Shown here in pieces: positions 8,001 through 17,027 of a DNA stretch of 64,000 nucleotides; positions within the stretch are counted from its first letter, which is position 1, and each line of letters starts with the position of its first letter. The position numbers and the translations under genes were made by a program. The notes beneath the pieces were generated by a model. That model saw nothing but the letters and a program-made list of their open reading frames with translations, did no database searches and was not told where the DNA came from. The stretch spans positions 2,314,370-2,378,369 of the forward strand of contig CP036272.1 in the NCBI GenBank assembly GCA_007745635.1, read 5' to 3'. The DNA comes from Stieleria bergensis (GTDB lineage Bacteria; Planctomycetota; Planctomycetia; Pirellulales; Pirellulaceae).

Positions 8001-9911
8001 TCACTGCCGGCTGGGCAACTGATAACAAATCGCTTGCCGATCGTTACGAACCAGGATCAGGTTACCGACCACGGTGGGAATGTTCCAGGTCTTGCTGTCG
8101 AGAGCCTCGATGCGCAGCAGTTCTTGATAGTCTTCTTCACTTGCCTTGGCCAGGACTAGGTCGCCGTATTCGGCCTGGATCACCAGCGTGTCCTCGACTA
8201 GCAGCACCTGGCCGGCCTGGGCTCTTGTGCGACGTGGTTCACGCCAGAGAATACGTGCTTCGTTAAGGTCAACCGCTTCCAGAATCCCATTGCTGAGTCC
8301 GAATCCGATGTTGCCTTGGACACAGGTGTGATTGAATTTCGTTTTTAGCATCGATGGCTTGTGCCACAGTTGCTTGGCCTGCCACTTGTCGCCCTGGTCA
8401 ATGATCTTAACCAGCGTGCTGCCGCCGCCGTAGTGCTTGCCGACCAGAACTTGGTCGTCGCCGACTGGAATCGCTGCGGCGCAGTTGGCCGCCGCATTGC
8501 TCTGGCCCGGCCATGAAAACGACCACAGCATGTCGCCGTCGACCAGAGAATGGCCCGAGACGGTTTTCTCATTGACGCAAACGATCTGACGTTGACCGGC
8601 CAGTGTCATCAATTGCGGCGAAGCATAGCTGATTTGATCTTCGCCTCCGGTCCAAATCACATCACCGGTGTTGATGTCTAGGGCGGCAATGGTGGAGCGT
8701 TTTGATTCGTTGGGGCCGCCTACGCAGACGATACACAGGTCATCGACAATTAACGGGGACGGAGCATATCCCCAGGTGACCGCTGCATCAAACTGTTCCT
8801 GCGTCCAGCGTCCCAGTTTGATCAGGTCCTGAGACCAAACAGGTTTGCCATCACTGACATTGACGCACAGCAATTTGCCTCGTGCGGTCGTGGCATAGAC
8901 TTTTCCTTGATGGATGGCGGGGGTGGATCGAGGGCCGGTGCCACCCAATGTATCATGGTGGAAACCGGGGACCGTCTGGATCCACTGCAGTGTCCCGGTG
9001 TTCAAGTCGTATGCGGTGAGCGCTTCTTGGTCATCACGTTGTTCGAGCGTGATGGCTTTGCCATCGGCAACGGCGAACGAGGCCCAACCGGCCCCAATGT
9101 TGATCTTCCACCGTTCGGTGACTTGATCGACTGCCTGAGGGATCTGGAACTCGCGGCTGGCCAGCACTCCGTTGCGATTGGGGCCTAAGAACTGTTGCCA
9201 CGAATCGCTGTTCGCGACCAGCCCGCCAGTGCTTGGGCGGGGCGGAGCGGTTGCCGTGTTTGACGGAGCCAGTGCGTCGGGGTGGGAGGGCTGTTGATTG
9301 TTCGTGTCAGCAGTGTTCGTGTCAGCAGTGTTCGTGTCAGCAGTGCTTTGCTCGGCAGTGCTTTGCTCGGCAGAATGATTCTCAGCAGAGCTTTTCTCTG
9401 ACGAGGGCTGAGGGATCGTTTGCAGTGCTTGGCCGTCAGCTTTGGCAAACCGATACCGAAAGATCGGCACCATCTCGCCAGTCACTCCATCATACTGAAA
9501 CAAGAGCGCGAAGCCGGCGATCGACGTGATGATGGTGACCGGAACGATGTAGCCGTAACCAACTCGGCGAAGCAGGCGGTAGAGCAGCACCGCGACGAAA
9601 ATGCCAGCGATGAGCACCGCAGCGTAACTGGCCAAGTTGGCCATTTGGTAGTCGCCATCTGAAGCGCGCCATTGAGAGGCGGCAACGACCAGGGTTGCGA
9701 TCACGCAGGCCGCGATTGCGGGTGCCTTTCGGGGCTTCGCTTTGGCCCGGGGCTTCGCTTTGGCCTTGGGCTTCGCTTTGGCCGCAACGTTCGTCTTGGC
9801 ACTTGCCGCTCCGAGGGCGTGTTCTGAGTCTTCGTGTTTGTTGGCGATTTGATCGGACATTGGGCTGCTTGGTTTCCGTGCAACTTGGGTTCGGCGCTGA
9901 TTTGATGGCAT
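8001..9911 (-). CDS. Membrane-anchored PQQ-type beta-propeller protein
   Basis: This is a 636-residue protein from the ATG at 9911; an ATG at 9860 (MSDQIANK) is an equally good start, and a GTG exists at 9920. A basic Ala/Lys/Pro stretch (KAKPKAKAKPRAKAKPR) precedes two or three transmembrane helices (AIAACVIATLVVAA, LASYAAVLIAGIFVAVLLY, VPVTIITSIAGFALLF). After a Ser/Thr/Asp-rich linker, the C-terminal 390 residues contain PQQ-like propeller blades (ALTAYDLNTGTLQWIQ, LLCVNVSDGKPVWSQ, TIAALDINTGDVIWTGG). The family serves as a scaffold (BamB-like) or as a quinoprotein. No quinoprotein active-site motif was seen, so a periplasmic scaffold or binding role is more likely. No partner gene is adjacent. 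Confidence 0.85.
   Translation of the reverse strand: MPSNQRRTQVARKPSSPMSDQIANKHEDSEHALGAASAKTNVAAKAKPKAKAKPRAKAKPRKAPAIAACVIATLVVAASQWRASDGDYQMANLASYAAVLIAGIFVAVLLYRLLRRVGYGYIVPVTIITSIAGFALLFQYDGVTGEMVPIFRYRFAKADGQALQTIPQPSSEKSSAENHSAEQSTAEQSTADTNTADTNTADTNNQQPSHPDALAPSNTATAPPRPSTGGLVANSDSWQQFLGPNRNGVLASREFQIPQAVDQVTERWKINIGAGWASFAVADGKAITLEQRDDQEALTAYDLNTGTLQWIQTVPGFHHDTLGGTGPRSTPAIHQGKVYATTARGKLLCVNVSDGKPVWSQDLIKLGRWTQEQFDAAVTWGYAPSPLIVDDLCIVCVGGPNESKRSTIAALDINTGDVIWTGGEDQISYASPQLMTLAGQRQIVCVNEKTVSGHSLVDGDMLWSFSWPGQSNAAANCAAAIPVGDDQVLVGKHYGGGSTLVKIIDQGDKWQAKQLWHKPSMLKTKFNHTCVQGNIGFGLSNGILEAVDLNEARILWREPRRTRAQAGQVLLVEDTLVIQAEYGDLVLAKASEEDYQELLRIEALDSKTWNIPTVVGNLILVRNDRQAICYQLPSRQ
9301..9375 (-). 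repeat. 15-bp in-frame tandem repeat in the linker
   Basis: Three copies of TTCGTGTCAGCAGTG (9301-9345) are followed by two of CTTTGCTCGGCAGTG, the second incomplete. Read on the minus strand they encode the repeated TADTN and AEQST units of the linker in the propeller protein. The two unit types share the CAGTG core, which suggests one ancestral unit. Confidence 0.85.
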
Positions 9912-10205
9912 CAAGGGCACCAGAGCGAGGACGAAGAATCGCAGGTGGTTGCAATCTTGGCAAACGGACGCTTCCAGGATAGCGTGTCAGTAGAGGTTGA
10001 ATCACTCCACGGGTTCGCTGCTGGCGGCGATTGGACTAAGATGACTGTTGGTAACCGCGTTCCGCTGTCGATTCCAACTGTTTTCAGCCCTTGGTGGCTG
10101 CCAGCGCTCAGTTTGGAGTTTTCTGATCGGTCTTCCTGATTCAGCGACACTTGGTCGGCGTTCCCTCTCGTTCCATTGTCTCGCTGGCAGGAAGTTTTAC
10201 AAGTG

Positions 10206-11144
10206 ATGCAGCACGCCTTTGAAATTGCGCAACGATTGCAGCAGAACATGGAATCGGTGATGTTAGGCAAGTCGGAGTCGATTCGAAACATCGTTTTGAC
10301 TCTTCTAGCGGGGGAGCACTTACTGCTTGAAGACGTGCCTGGTGTAGGCAAGACGCTGGCGGCCAAAGCGCTGGCGGGAAGTTTGAAGTCTTCCTTTCAC
10401 CGTGTGCAGTTCACTCCGGACTTGCTGCCGAGTGACATCACCGGTAGTTCGATCTTTCGCAATGACACCGCCGAGTTCGAATTCGTGCCGGGCCCCGTGT
10501 TTGCCAACGTTGTCTTAGCTGACGAAATCAACCGCGCTCCGCCTCGCACTCAGTCGGCTTTGCTGGAAGCGATGAGTGATCAGCAGGTTTCCGTCGATGG
10601 CAAGACCTACCCGCTGCCGTCTCCGTTCATCGTCATTGCAACGCAAAACCCCTTTGAGCATCACGGTACTTATGAATTGCCTGAAAGCCAAATGGATCGA
10701 TTCTTGATGCGAACCAGCGTCGGTTATCCGGCGGCGGAGATGGAGCGTGAAGTCTTGCATTCCCATCGCCAGGGCGAGCCCGTCGATTCGATCCAAAGTG
10801 TGGTTGAGATCGCGGATGTACTGCAGGCTCAGGCCAGTGTGCGAACGGTTAAGTTTGATGTCAGCTTAGAGGATTATTTGCTTCAGATCGTGCAGCGAAC
10901 TCGTACAGACAGCGCGTTTGCGGTGGGGGTCAGTACACGAGCGGCCATCAGTTTTTATCGCGGCTGTCAAGCCCGCGCGGTGACTGAGAATCGTGATTAC
11001 GTGACGCCTGACGATATCAAAACGTTGGCAATTCCCGTGCTTGCCCACCGTGTTTTGTTGGATGACTATCTGGGCAAGGATCGCCGTCGCGCTGCCGAGG
11101 CAACGTTGGCGGACGTGGTCGCTTCGATCGCGGTTCCCGTTTGA
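10206..11144 (+). CDS. MoxR-family AAA+ ATPase
   Basis: The MoxR-type AAA+ core is complete: Walker A DVPGVGKT near residues 43-50, Walker B VVLADEINRAPPRTQSALLEAM, sensor 1 (IATQNPFEHHGTYELPESQMDRF) and an Arg-containing C-terminal lid. I place the start at the ATG at 10206 because AGGAAG at 10189-10194 lies 11 bases upstream; the open frame extends back to a TTG at 10176. MoxR ATPases usually act as chaperones for assembling or metallating partner proteins and are typically followed by DUF58 and von Willebrand-domain genes. Here the next gene is an unrelated oxidoreductase, so this copy looks like an orphan. Confidence 0.93.
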   Translation: MQHAFEIAQRLQQNMESVMLGKSESIRNIVLTLLAGEHLLLEDVPGVGKTLAAKALAGSLKSSFHRVQFTPDLLPSDITGSSIFRNDTAEFEFVPGPVFANVVLADEINRAPPRTQSALLEAMSDQQVSVDGKTYPLPSPFIVIATQNPFEHHGTYELPESQMDRFLMRTSVGYPAAEMEREVLHSHRQGEPVDSIQSVVEIADVLQAQASVRTVKFDVSLEDYLLQIVQRTRTDSAFAVGVSTRAAISFYRGCQARAVTENRDYVTPDDIKTLAIPVLAHRVLLDDYLGKDRRRAAEATLADVVASIAVPV

Positions 11145-11214
11145 CGGTGTTTTATCCTACTGGCGTACGAGGAAACAGCGTTGACAGTTTTTCAGTTCAA
11201 AGAAGGTTGATGTG

Positions 11215-12204
11215 ATGCGTTTTGGGATCATGGGTACCGGTCGAATCACACGACGTTTGGTGGCTGATTTGCAGTCCACCGATGGAGTCGCTGTCACGGC
11301 GATTGCCAGTCGCAGTGCCGAGAGAGCGAACTGGTTCGCCAGCCAGTACGGAATTGAAAACGCCGTTGAAGGCTATCAGGCGTTGCTGGATTGCGACGAG
11401 GTTGACGCCGTTTATCTTGCGTTGCCGCCTGCCTTGCACAGGCAATGGGCCGTCGCGGCCGCTGAAGCCGGCAAGCATGTCCTGTGCGAAAAACCGTTAG
11501 CCGTTGACGCTCAGCAGGCCATTGCCATTCATGCAGCCTGTCAGAAGGCTCAAGTCCGCTGGTTGGATGCCACCGCCTGGTTGCATCATGCTCGCAGCAA
11601 GCAAATGCTGGACTTCGTTCATGGCGGTGGCATCGGCAAGCTAGGCCATGTGTCAGCCGCGGTCTCGTTTTATCGACCGTTTCAGTCAGGAGAGCATCGC
11701 CTGAGGGCTGATCTTGGGGGCGGGGCCTTGTTGGATCTCGGCTGGTATGCCGTGGGAATTGCTTGCCGGATGGCCGGTGTGATGCCGCAACGGGTCTTCG
11801 CCGACTGTGTGATGGAACAACAGGTTCCGCTTCGGGCCAACGCCATGCTGTGGTTTGACCAAGACGTCACCGCTTCGCTAAGTGTGGGGTACGACACCGC
11901 GACTCGGAAATGGTTTGAAGCCGCCGGCAGTGAAGCGTCTGTGATTTGTGATGACTTCACACGCCCATGGGCGGATCGAACGACACGTTATTGGGTTCAC
12001 AATTCCGCCGGAGAAGTCCAGGCTCATGAGTGTGCAGATCGGCAAGAGCAGCGTATGATTGAGACCTTGATTGGTGACCAATCTCTTGCCGAATTCAATC
12101 AGTTTGCGATTCAGACGCAGGCCGTGCTCGATGCCTTGATTCAATCGGCTCGCGAGCGGCAAGCGATCGACGTTGTGGTTCCATCCCTTACCGCGTCTCC
12201 TTAG
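11215..12204 (+). CDS. Gfo/Idh/MocA family oxidoreductase
   Basis: The 329-residue protein starts with a Rossmann fold (MRFGIMGTGRITRRLV) and has the family signature EKPLAVDAQQA, with the Lys expected to take part in catalysis, followed by the alpha/beta C-terminal domain (ADLGGGALLDLGWYAVGIA). ATG at 11215 is chosen over the adjacent GTG at 11212 because AGAAGG at 11201-11206 sits 8 bases away. Members are NAD(P)-dependent sugar or cyclitol dehydrogenases; the substrate cannot be read from sequence. The PII gene starts 10 bases after its stop, so the two are probably co-transcribed, although no metabolic link is obvious. Confidence 0.92.
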   Translation: MRFGIMGTGRITRRLVADLQSTDGVAVTAIASRSAERANWFASQYGIENAVEGYQALLDCDEVDAVYLALPPALHRQWAVAAAEAGKHVLCEKPLAVDAQQAIAIHAACQKAQVRWLDATAWLHHARSKQMLDFVHGGGIGKLGHVSAAVSFYRPFQSGEHRLRADLGGGALLDLGWYAVGIACRMAGVMPQRVFADCVMEQQVPLRANAMLWFDQDVTASLSVGYDTATRKWFEAAGSEASVICDDFTRPWADRTTRYWVHNSAGEVQAHECADRQEQRMIETLIGDQSLAEFNQFAIQTQAVLDALIQSARERQAIDVVVPSLTASP

Positions 12205-12214
12205 TTGATGAAAC

Positions 12215-12565
12215 ATGCGAGTTGTCGTAGCCATTATTCAGCCGACCAAGTTGTCGAATGTTCGTGATGCGCTGCACGAAATGAACGTGCAGGATTTCAC
12301 CGTCAGCGATGCGATGGGTTATGGTCGACAGCGGGGGCAGAACGCCTTATTCCGAGGCAACGAATACAAAGTTGACCTGTTACGGAAAATCGTGTTGGAA
12401 ATCTTAGTTCACGAAGATGAACTCGAACCGGTGATCCAGACGCTCTCCAAGCATGCTCTGACTGGATCGACCGGCCAGATTGGTGATGGAAAAATCTTTG
12501 TGCTGCCAGTGGCCGATGTGATTGATATTGGGACTGCACAGGTGAGCGAGCTCCCGGTGAATTAA
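12215..12565 (+). CDS. PII-family signal transduction protein
   Basis: The full-length 116-residue protein aligns without gaps with E. coli GlnB over the first 51 residues. The T-loop Tyr51 (RGNEYKVD) that is uridylylated in proteobacteria is kept, whereas Tyr46 is Phe. The B-loop is TGSTGQIGDGKIFV, matching the ATP/ADP-binding signature with a short insertion (usual: TGKIGDGKIFV). It should sense 2-oxoglutarate and adenylate ratios and control nitrogen enzymes. PII genes commonly sit beside amtB or glnA; here the upstream neighbour is an oxidoreductase and no nitrogen gene is nearby. The start ATG at 12215 matches the family N-terminus exactly. Confidence 0.95.
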   Translation: MRVVVAIIQPTKLSNVRDALHEMNVQDFTVSDAMGYGRQRGQNALFRGNEYKVDLLRKIVLEILVHEDELEPVIQTLSKHALTGSTGQIGDGKIFVLPVADVIDIGTAQVSELPVN

Positions 12566-12902
12566 TTTTCTGGAACGCCATTTCTTGCGCTCTGCACCCG
12601 CCCAAGCGGGCTCTCTGTCGTTGAGCCCAGTTGATCTCCCAGTTGATCAGCGTTCATCGCAGCTCGGCGCAGACCATCACATGCACGCATCCAGGTGATG
12701 ATTGCCCTGTGAAACCGCATCGGTTGTGAAACTGCATCGGTTGTAGGGGGTTTGAGGGTCATTCGAGATTGCTCGTGTGACTGCTCGAATCGAGATTGAT
12801 CCTCTCATGCACCGATTTTGAAACGCCGATTGACTGCAAGAGCAAACATTTGCTACAGCTCGATTTGAATGTTCCTTCGCCGTTTTTGACCCAGTGAATC
12901 CG
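12566..12902. other. Intergenic region with short tandem repeat
   Basis: No gene was found. A weak 5-bp stem at 12597-12610 lacks a T-run. The main structure is the 17-bp duplication at 12709-12742. The last 70 bases are AT-rich and probably hold the promoter of the glycine-zipper gene. Confidence 0.5.
12709..12742. repeat. 17-bp tandem repeat, 2 copies
   Basis: GTGAAACCGCATCGGTT and GTGAAACTGCATCGGTT stand head to tail with a single C/T difference, in an intergenic spacer. Confidence 0.85.
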
Positions 12903-13562
12903 ATGAATTACAAAACAAACTTGTTGGTGGTCGCAGTGATTGCAACATCATTGCTGGCACATTCTTCGACAGCCGTGGCGCAAGTTCAAAAACAACGCGG
13001 CGCGGTGATGGGGGGATTGGCCGGGGCAATCGCCGGTGGGATCATTGGCGATAACAGCGACAAGGCGGGTGCCGGGGCCGCCATTGGTGGTGTGGTCGGC
13101 GCCGTTGCTGGCGGCATTTTGGGCGACGCAGCTGATCGGGAACAAGCCTACGCGCGCCAGCAATCTGCGTATCGCTATCATCAGCAACAGCAAGCGACGA
13201 TGCAGCAACAGTATGTGGTTGAGCAATCCGCCGTGACCTTGGGCGATGTCGTTTCGATGACTCGCAGTGGTCTCAGCGATCACGTCATCACCAACCAGAT
13301 TCGGCAGCGTGGTTATGTGGGGACCGTGACCGTCAGCGATATCATTGCCCTGCACAACCAAGGTGTCAGTGAAAACGTGATCACCGCGCTGCAGTCCGCA
13401 CCCGAGCCGCAGGTGAACCTGGCACCACCGGCTCAGCCCACGATCATTGAGCGTCACATTCATCAGCCGGCTCCCGTGATCATCGAGCGTCCTGTGCCCG
13501 TTTATCGCAGCTACCCGCGATATCATCCCGCCCGCCGACAAACGATTCACTTTCGGTTCTAG
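12903..13562 (+). CDS. Glycine-zipper exported protein
   Basis: The protein has 219 residues from the ATG at 12903 (a GTG at 12894 would add three). It has a signal peptide (LLVVAVIATSLLAHSSTAVA), then a glycine-zipper segment with repeated G-x-x-x-G spacing (GGLAGAIAGGIIGD, AAIGGVVGAVAGGILGD). A Gln/Tyr-rich linker is followed by a globular segment of two related halves (LGDVVSMTRSGLSDHVITNQI and VSDIIALHNQGVSENVITAL) and a Pro/Ile/Arg-rich tail. Glycine-zipper proteins insert in or span the outer membrane (SlyB/YmgG-like). The repeated half-domain is the SHOCT-like or DUF-type helix pair seen in other planctomycete envelope proteins. The precise role is unknown. Confidence 0.8.
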   Translation: MNYKTNLLVVAVIATSLLAHSSTAVAQVQKQRGAVMGGLAGAIAGGIIGDNSDKAGAGAAIGGVVGAVAGGILGDAADREQAYARQQSAYRYHQQQQATMQQQYVVEQSAVTLGDVVSMTRSGLSDHVITNQIRQRGYVGTVTVSDIIALHNQGVSENVITALQSAPEPQVNLAPPAQPTIIERHIHQPAPVIIERPVPVYRSYPRYHPARRQTIHFRF

Positions 13563-13582
13563 CCGACGACTTGCATGTCTCG

Positions 13583-14641
13583 CTAGCGACTCTGATGCGA
13601 GCCGCCGGTCTGTTCTGATGGCTGGCTTGCTTGCGAAAGACCAGCGCTGGGCTTGAAAATCACGTTCGGCGAAACAAAGATTGCGTTGGCAACAATCATC
13701 ATGCTGCCAAAGGTCATCATGCCCAGCGTTGTCGCGATTCCGGCGTGCACCGCCACTGCCAGGGCCAGCACCAGGGGCCGAGTCAAACGCGGCCATATCA
13801 ACGCGACGTAGAAGATCTCCCAAAACAGCGTCAGCGTAGAGAGCAGCGCCAGGATCGCAGGGAATCGATTCAGCCAGGTCATGTCCAGCGATTGGTATTC
13901 GTAGTTGGTGATCGCGTACCACATTGCGGTGCCATCCCACCAGGTTTCACCACGTGCTTTGGCCAATCCGCCAAACAGATAAATCACGCAGACGTGAATC
14001 TGCCAGAGTCGTGTTGCCACATTGGCCATGACCGTTGGCTGGCAAGCCGGGAGTAGCCACCTGAGCAGTGGCGACCGTTGCAGGCGTTCTTTCCAACGCT
14101 CGCGTAGCATCGCGTCGATCGAAAATCGCGATCCACAGGGCGACAATGCCAAGTACATCGCCATGTACGTCACAATCTGGTCCAGGCCAAATAGCATCCC
14201 CGTCAGTCGATGCAGGTACATTAACTGTAACAGCACCGCTAAAGGCAATACCAGTCGTGTCCCCAATCCGATCGTCACCAAAACCATCACGGCGATCGTG
14301 AACGCGTGGTGCGCGGCAAGCAATCCGGGGGAATCAATCTTCCACAGGTAGCTGCGCGCGGCCGTTGAATCGCTGAAGGTTCCATCGTGAAGTTGCCGAG
14401 CCACTTCGTTGTCAATCCAGGCGTCGGCGCCCATGAACGCAGACAAACTGCCCGCCCAAACCAAGTGGCTGTAGACCAGCATGGCTCCAACCAGGATGCG
14501 CAGCACGCACAGCCAGTCGGGACGCGCAGGGGTGAACCAGAATCGTTGCCAGCTGCCTGACCATTGCTGGGCCCAGTCTGACAGTCGTGACACGATGGAG
14601 TTGCTGGCTTCGGCGGGGCTTGATGAGACGGTTGTGCTCAT
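13583..14641 (-). CDS. HTTM domain membrane protein
   Basis: This 352-residue polytopic protein matches the HTTM fold shared with vitamin-K-dependent gamma-carboxylase. The N-terminal segment reads FTPARPDWLCVLRILVGAMLVYSHLVW, and later helices contain HAFTIAVMVLVTIGLGTRL, LHRLTGMLFGLDQIVTYMAMYLALSPCG and the region after IHVCVIYLFGGLAKARGETWWDGTAMWYAI. Bacterial HTTM proteins are mostly of unknown substrate. The start ATG overlaps the stop of the preceding gene (ATGA, 14638-14641), so the pair is translationally coupled and probably forms a complex. Confidence 0.88.
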   Translation of the reverse strand: MSTTVSSSPAEASNSIVSRLSDWAQQWSGSWQRFWFTPARPDWLCVLRILVGAMLVYSHLVWAGSLSAFMGADAWIDNEVARQLHDGTFSDSTAARSYLWKIDSPGLLAAHHAFTIAVMVLVTIGLGTRLVLPLAVLLQLMYLHRLTGMLFGLDQIVTYMAMYLALSPCGSRFSIDAMLRERWKERLQRSPLLRWLLPACQPTVMANVATRLWQIHVCVIYLFGGLAKARGETWWDGTAMWYAITNYEYQSLDMTWLNRFPAILALLSTLTLFWEIFYVALIWPRLTRPLVLALAVAVHAGIATTLGMMTFGSMMIVANAIFVSPNVIFKPSAGLSQASQPSEQTGGSHQSR

Positions 14642-15459
14642 GGTTGGGCCTCCGTGCTGGCGGCATCGCCGGCAGGTGTCTTGCCGGCAGCGGCGTCCTT
14701 ACTTGGCAGTGGCTCGATGCGTTCTTCGGTTGGTGCTTGATCCCGTAGGATTTCGTACAAGCGCTCGTCGTTCAACGCGATTGGGTCGGCGCGGTAATCA
14801 AGCATGTCGGGTTGATGATGGCGTAGCCGGCGAATTTTGACGTCGCGTCCCTCGTTGACCTGCTTGAGATGTCGAACAATGGAGTCTCTGACCGCTTCGT
14901 ATCGTCCGCGTCCCTGTTTCCAAAGTCGGGCAGCCTCGGGATCCTGGGTCGCCAGTTCGGCCGGTGGACCCGGTGGCCAATAGAGCTCGTTCAGGTACTC
15001 CGTCATCATGAAGTGGCGGTGGTACAGGAGGCGAGGCCATTGTTGATTCAGATCAGGGTAAAGCACCTCTTGCACCGAACCATCGGGCGTTTCCATGGCC
15101 ACGCCGATCAGATTGCTGGGCCCGGGGTTGGGGGCAAAAAAGGCATAGCCTCGATCGGTATACAGAAACTGTGCGTAGCCCTGGAACGGCTTGAAGAGTG
15201 ACGCAAACAGCGTGGATGGCTGGCCAGGACTGGAGGTTTGGAACGCCAATGGAGGCAGCACCAATGCGCACAGGTGAAAAAGGATCACCAGTGAAGCCAC
15301 GCGTTTGGCGGTCGACATCGATCCGACCGGTTCGGCGTCGAGCGCGCTGTTTTGCGGCGCGATGTCCGTAGTCGCAGAATCATCGCCAGCAGTGGTCGAA
15401 TCATCAGATGTGCGGCCTGGGCCAACCTCGCCCTGACGCCGCTGGCGTCGCTTGCCCAT
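14638..15459 (-). CDS. HTTM partner membrane protein, hypothetical
   Basis: The 273-residue protein has a Lys/Arg- and Ser/Asp-rich cytoplasmic N-terminus, one clear transmembrane helix (VASLVILFHLCALVLPPLAF, about residues 54-73), and a long extracytoplasmic domain beginning with the planctomycete-conserved-looking YAQFLYTDRGYAFFAPNPGPSN. Its C-terminus is rich in Ala, Thr and Pro. No enzyme motif is visible. The coupling to the HTTM gene (4-base overlap) suggests it acts with that protein. I do not know its function. Confidence 0.75.
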   Translation of the reverse strand: MGKRRQRRQGEVGPGRTSDDSTTAGDDSATTDIAPQNSALDAEPVGSMSTAKRVASLVILFHLCALVLPPLAFQTSSPGQPSTLFASLFKPFQGYAQFLYTDRGYAFFAPNPGPSNLIGVAMETPDGSVQEVLYPDLNQQWPRLLYHRHFMMTEYLNELYWPPGPPAELATQDPEAARLWKQGRGRYEAVRDSIVRHLKQVNEGRDVKIRRLRHHQPDMLDYRADPIALNDERLYEILRDQAPTEERIEPLPSKDAAAGKTPAGDAASTEAQP

Positions 15460-15610
15460 AAATCGTGGACCTTGTTACTAACCCCCAGTGCATTGATCGC
15501 CCCAATTCCGCAAGGCAGATCACACACAACGTTAGGTTAGAATTGCGGGCGATTCGCAAAAATCGTCAACGGAATCACCATTACAACCGGAGCGATCGAC
15601 ACAATGAAAA

Positions 15611-15640
15611 AACGCTGAGTGGCAGTGGCCACCCAGCGTT
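15611..15640 (-). terminator. Rho-independent terminator of the DUF1559 gene
   Basis: On the minus strand a 13-bp stem (AACGCTGGGTGGC / GCCACTCAGCGTT, one G-T pair) with a 4-base loop is followed by TTTTTT. It lies 30 bases after the DUF1559 stop codon. Confidence 0.88.
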
Positions 15641-15669
15641 AAGAGAAACGTTGAATAAACGGCTTTGGC

Positions 15670-16911
15670 TTAGAGCGGATCGGTGGCAATCGACACGGTC
15701 TCGCCGCCGCTGCGGCTGCCCAGTCCACCCCAAAGCCCATAGGGGCTGGGAGCACCAGGTCGGTTGTCATGCTTGATTGCCGCTGCCAGTTGGTCACCTG
15801 ATTCAATCGAATCGGTCACAAAGGCCACGCCGCCATCGCCCATTAGAACGTGTGCACCACCGTTGTGATTGCTACTGAAGGGCACTGAACCCACATTGTC
15901 GTACCAACCGTTCAAGCACGCTTCACGGTTGGGCGGACGAATGGTGTTCCCGCAGGTCATTGGGAAGGCCGCCCACGCCCAGTTCATCCCGCGGTTATCT
16001 CGACGGGAGGCAACCCGTGGTGGACCACCGGCGCCGACATCCAGCCAGCGAGTTGGATCGTTTGGATCGATCTGCGGCATGCAGAATTGTGGATTGTTCT
16101 CCACTACCCAGGCACCGTTTAGCAGCGATGGGACAGCTCGTGGATCCATCACGCCCAAGTCAGTCACGATTTCACCCATTGCGATGGTGTTTGAGAGACC
16201 GTCTTGAATGTCCTGGTTTCGACGAGGACGACGCTTGGAAAAGAAGCCTCGATCGGACGGATCAAAGTGATCCGAACGCCATGCGTTCCCGCCAGCACGT
16301 CGGTCAAGATTGGGTTCGACTGGACCGTGGTCCCAAATCTGTGAGTACGAATCCCCAAGGCTGACGGCGTAGTTTGTTTCAGAGCGTGCTGCATTGCGCC
16401 CGGGATCACTTGGGCAACGCAGTGCAGGAATTTCCGTGGCCCAGGGAATGAAGTCCCAGGATCCGTCACCTCGGTCAGCACGCGGATTAGGGCCCATTGG
16501 AGTCCAGAAGCCCAGAGGACCAGGGACAGCGTTACCGCTGACGGTTCGCGTTCCACCGCTACGAATCTGCTCCCAGAGCGGTTGCTGCTCCAAGAAAGGA
16601 GTCAAGCCAACAAATGCGCTCAGCTCCTCGTGGTTCGTTGTGATCGATCCTTCCCACCAGCCGCCGCGTCCTTCCAAGACACCAAGTCCTGTTCCGCCCC
16701 ACTGTGTCGGGTACTGCTTGTACGCGGTATCATAATTATGTAACGCGATACCAAGCTGTTTCATGTTGTTGCTGCAACTCATTCGCCGCGCGGCTTCGCG
16801 AGCTGCTTGAACGGCTGGCAAAAGCAAGCCAACCAAGATGCCAATAATGGCAATGACAACCAACAGTTCCACTAAGGTGAAACCAGCTGGACGCCGAGAA
16901 TTGTGAGTCAT
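15670..16911 (-). CDS. DUF1559 prepilin-like secreted protein
   Basis: From the ATG at 16911 the 413-residue protein opens with a type IV prepilin N-terminus ([19 protein letters not shown]), with cleavage expected after Gly and Phe as residue +1. The planctomycete-type continuation [18 protein letters not shown] leads to the DUF1559 (SBP_bac_10-like) domain, ending with [20 protein letters not shown] lies 9 bases before this ATG; a TTG at 16947 has nothing comparable. The family is heavily expanded in planctomycetes and is thought to form pseudopilin-like surface structures. A good terminator follows. It is divergent from the first FG-GAP lipoprotein gene. Confidence 0.93.
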   Translation of the reverse strand: MTHNSRRPAGFTLVELLVVIAIIGILVGLLLPAVQAAREAARRMSCSNNMKQLGIALHNYDTAYKQYPTQWGGTGLGVLEGRGGWWEGSITTNHEELSAFVGLTPFLEQQPLWEQIRSGGTRTVSGNAVPGPLGFWTPMGPNPRADRGDGSWDFIPWATEIPALRCPSDPGRNAARSETNYAVSLGDSYSQIWDHGPVEPNLDRRAGGNAWRSDHFDPSDRGFFSKRRPRRNQDIQDGLSNTIAMGEIVTDLGVMDPRAVPSLLNGAWVVENNPQFCMPQIDPNDPTRWLDVGAGGPPRVASRRDNRGMNWAWAAFPMTCGNTIRPPNREACLNGWYDNVGSVPFSSNHNGGAHVLMGDGGVAFVTDSIESGDQLAAAIKHDNRPGAPSPYGLWGGLGSRSGGETVSIATDPL

Positions 16912-17027
16912 CAATTGAATCTCCAAAGAAGACCGGTCGACAGTCAAAGATAGTGGACAATAATTGTATGTAATTACACACTAAAAAACATTAAGGGACG
17001 ACTGATGGACCTACTAAATTGATAAGA

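Noticed and set aside
12597-12610. CCCGC-CCAA-GCGGG stem after the PII gene as a terminator
   Set aside because: Only five pairs and no T-run on either strand.
12948-13940. A 330-residue minus-strand open frame opposite the glycine-zipper gene
   Set aside because: It overlaps two better supported genes on both strands and has no domain.
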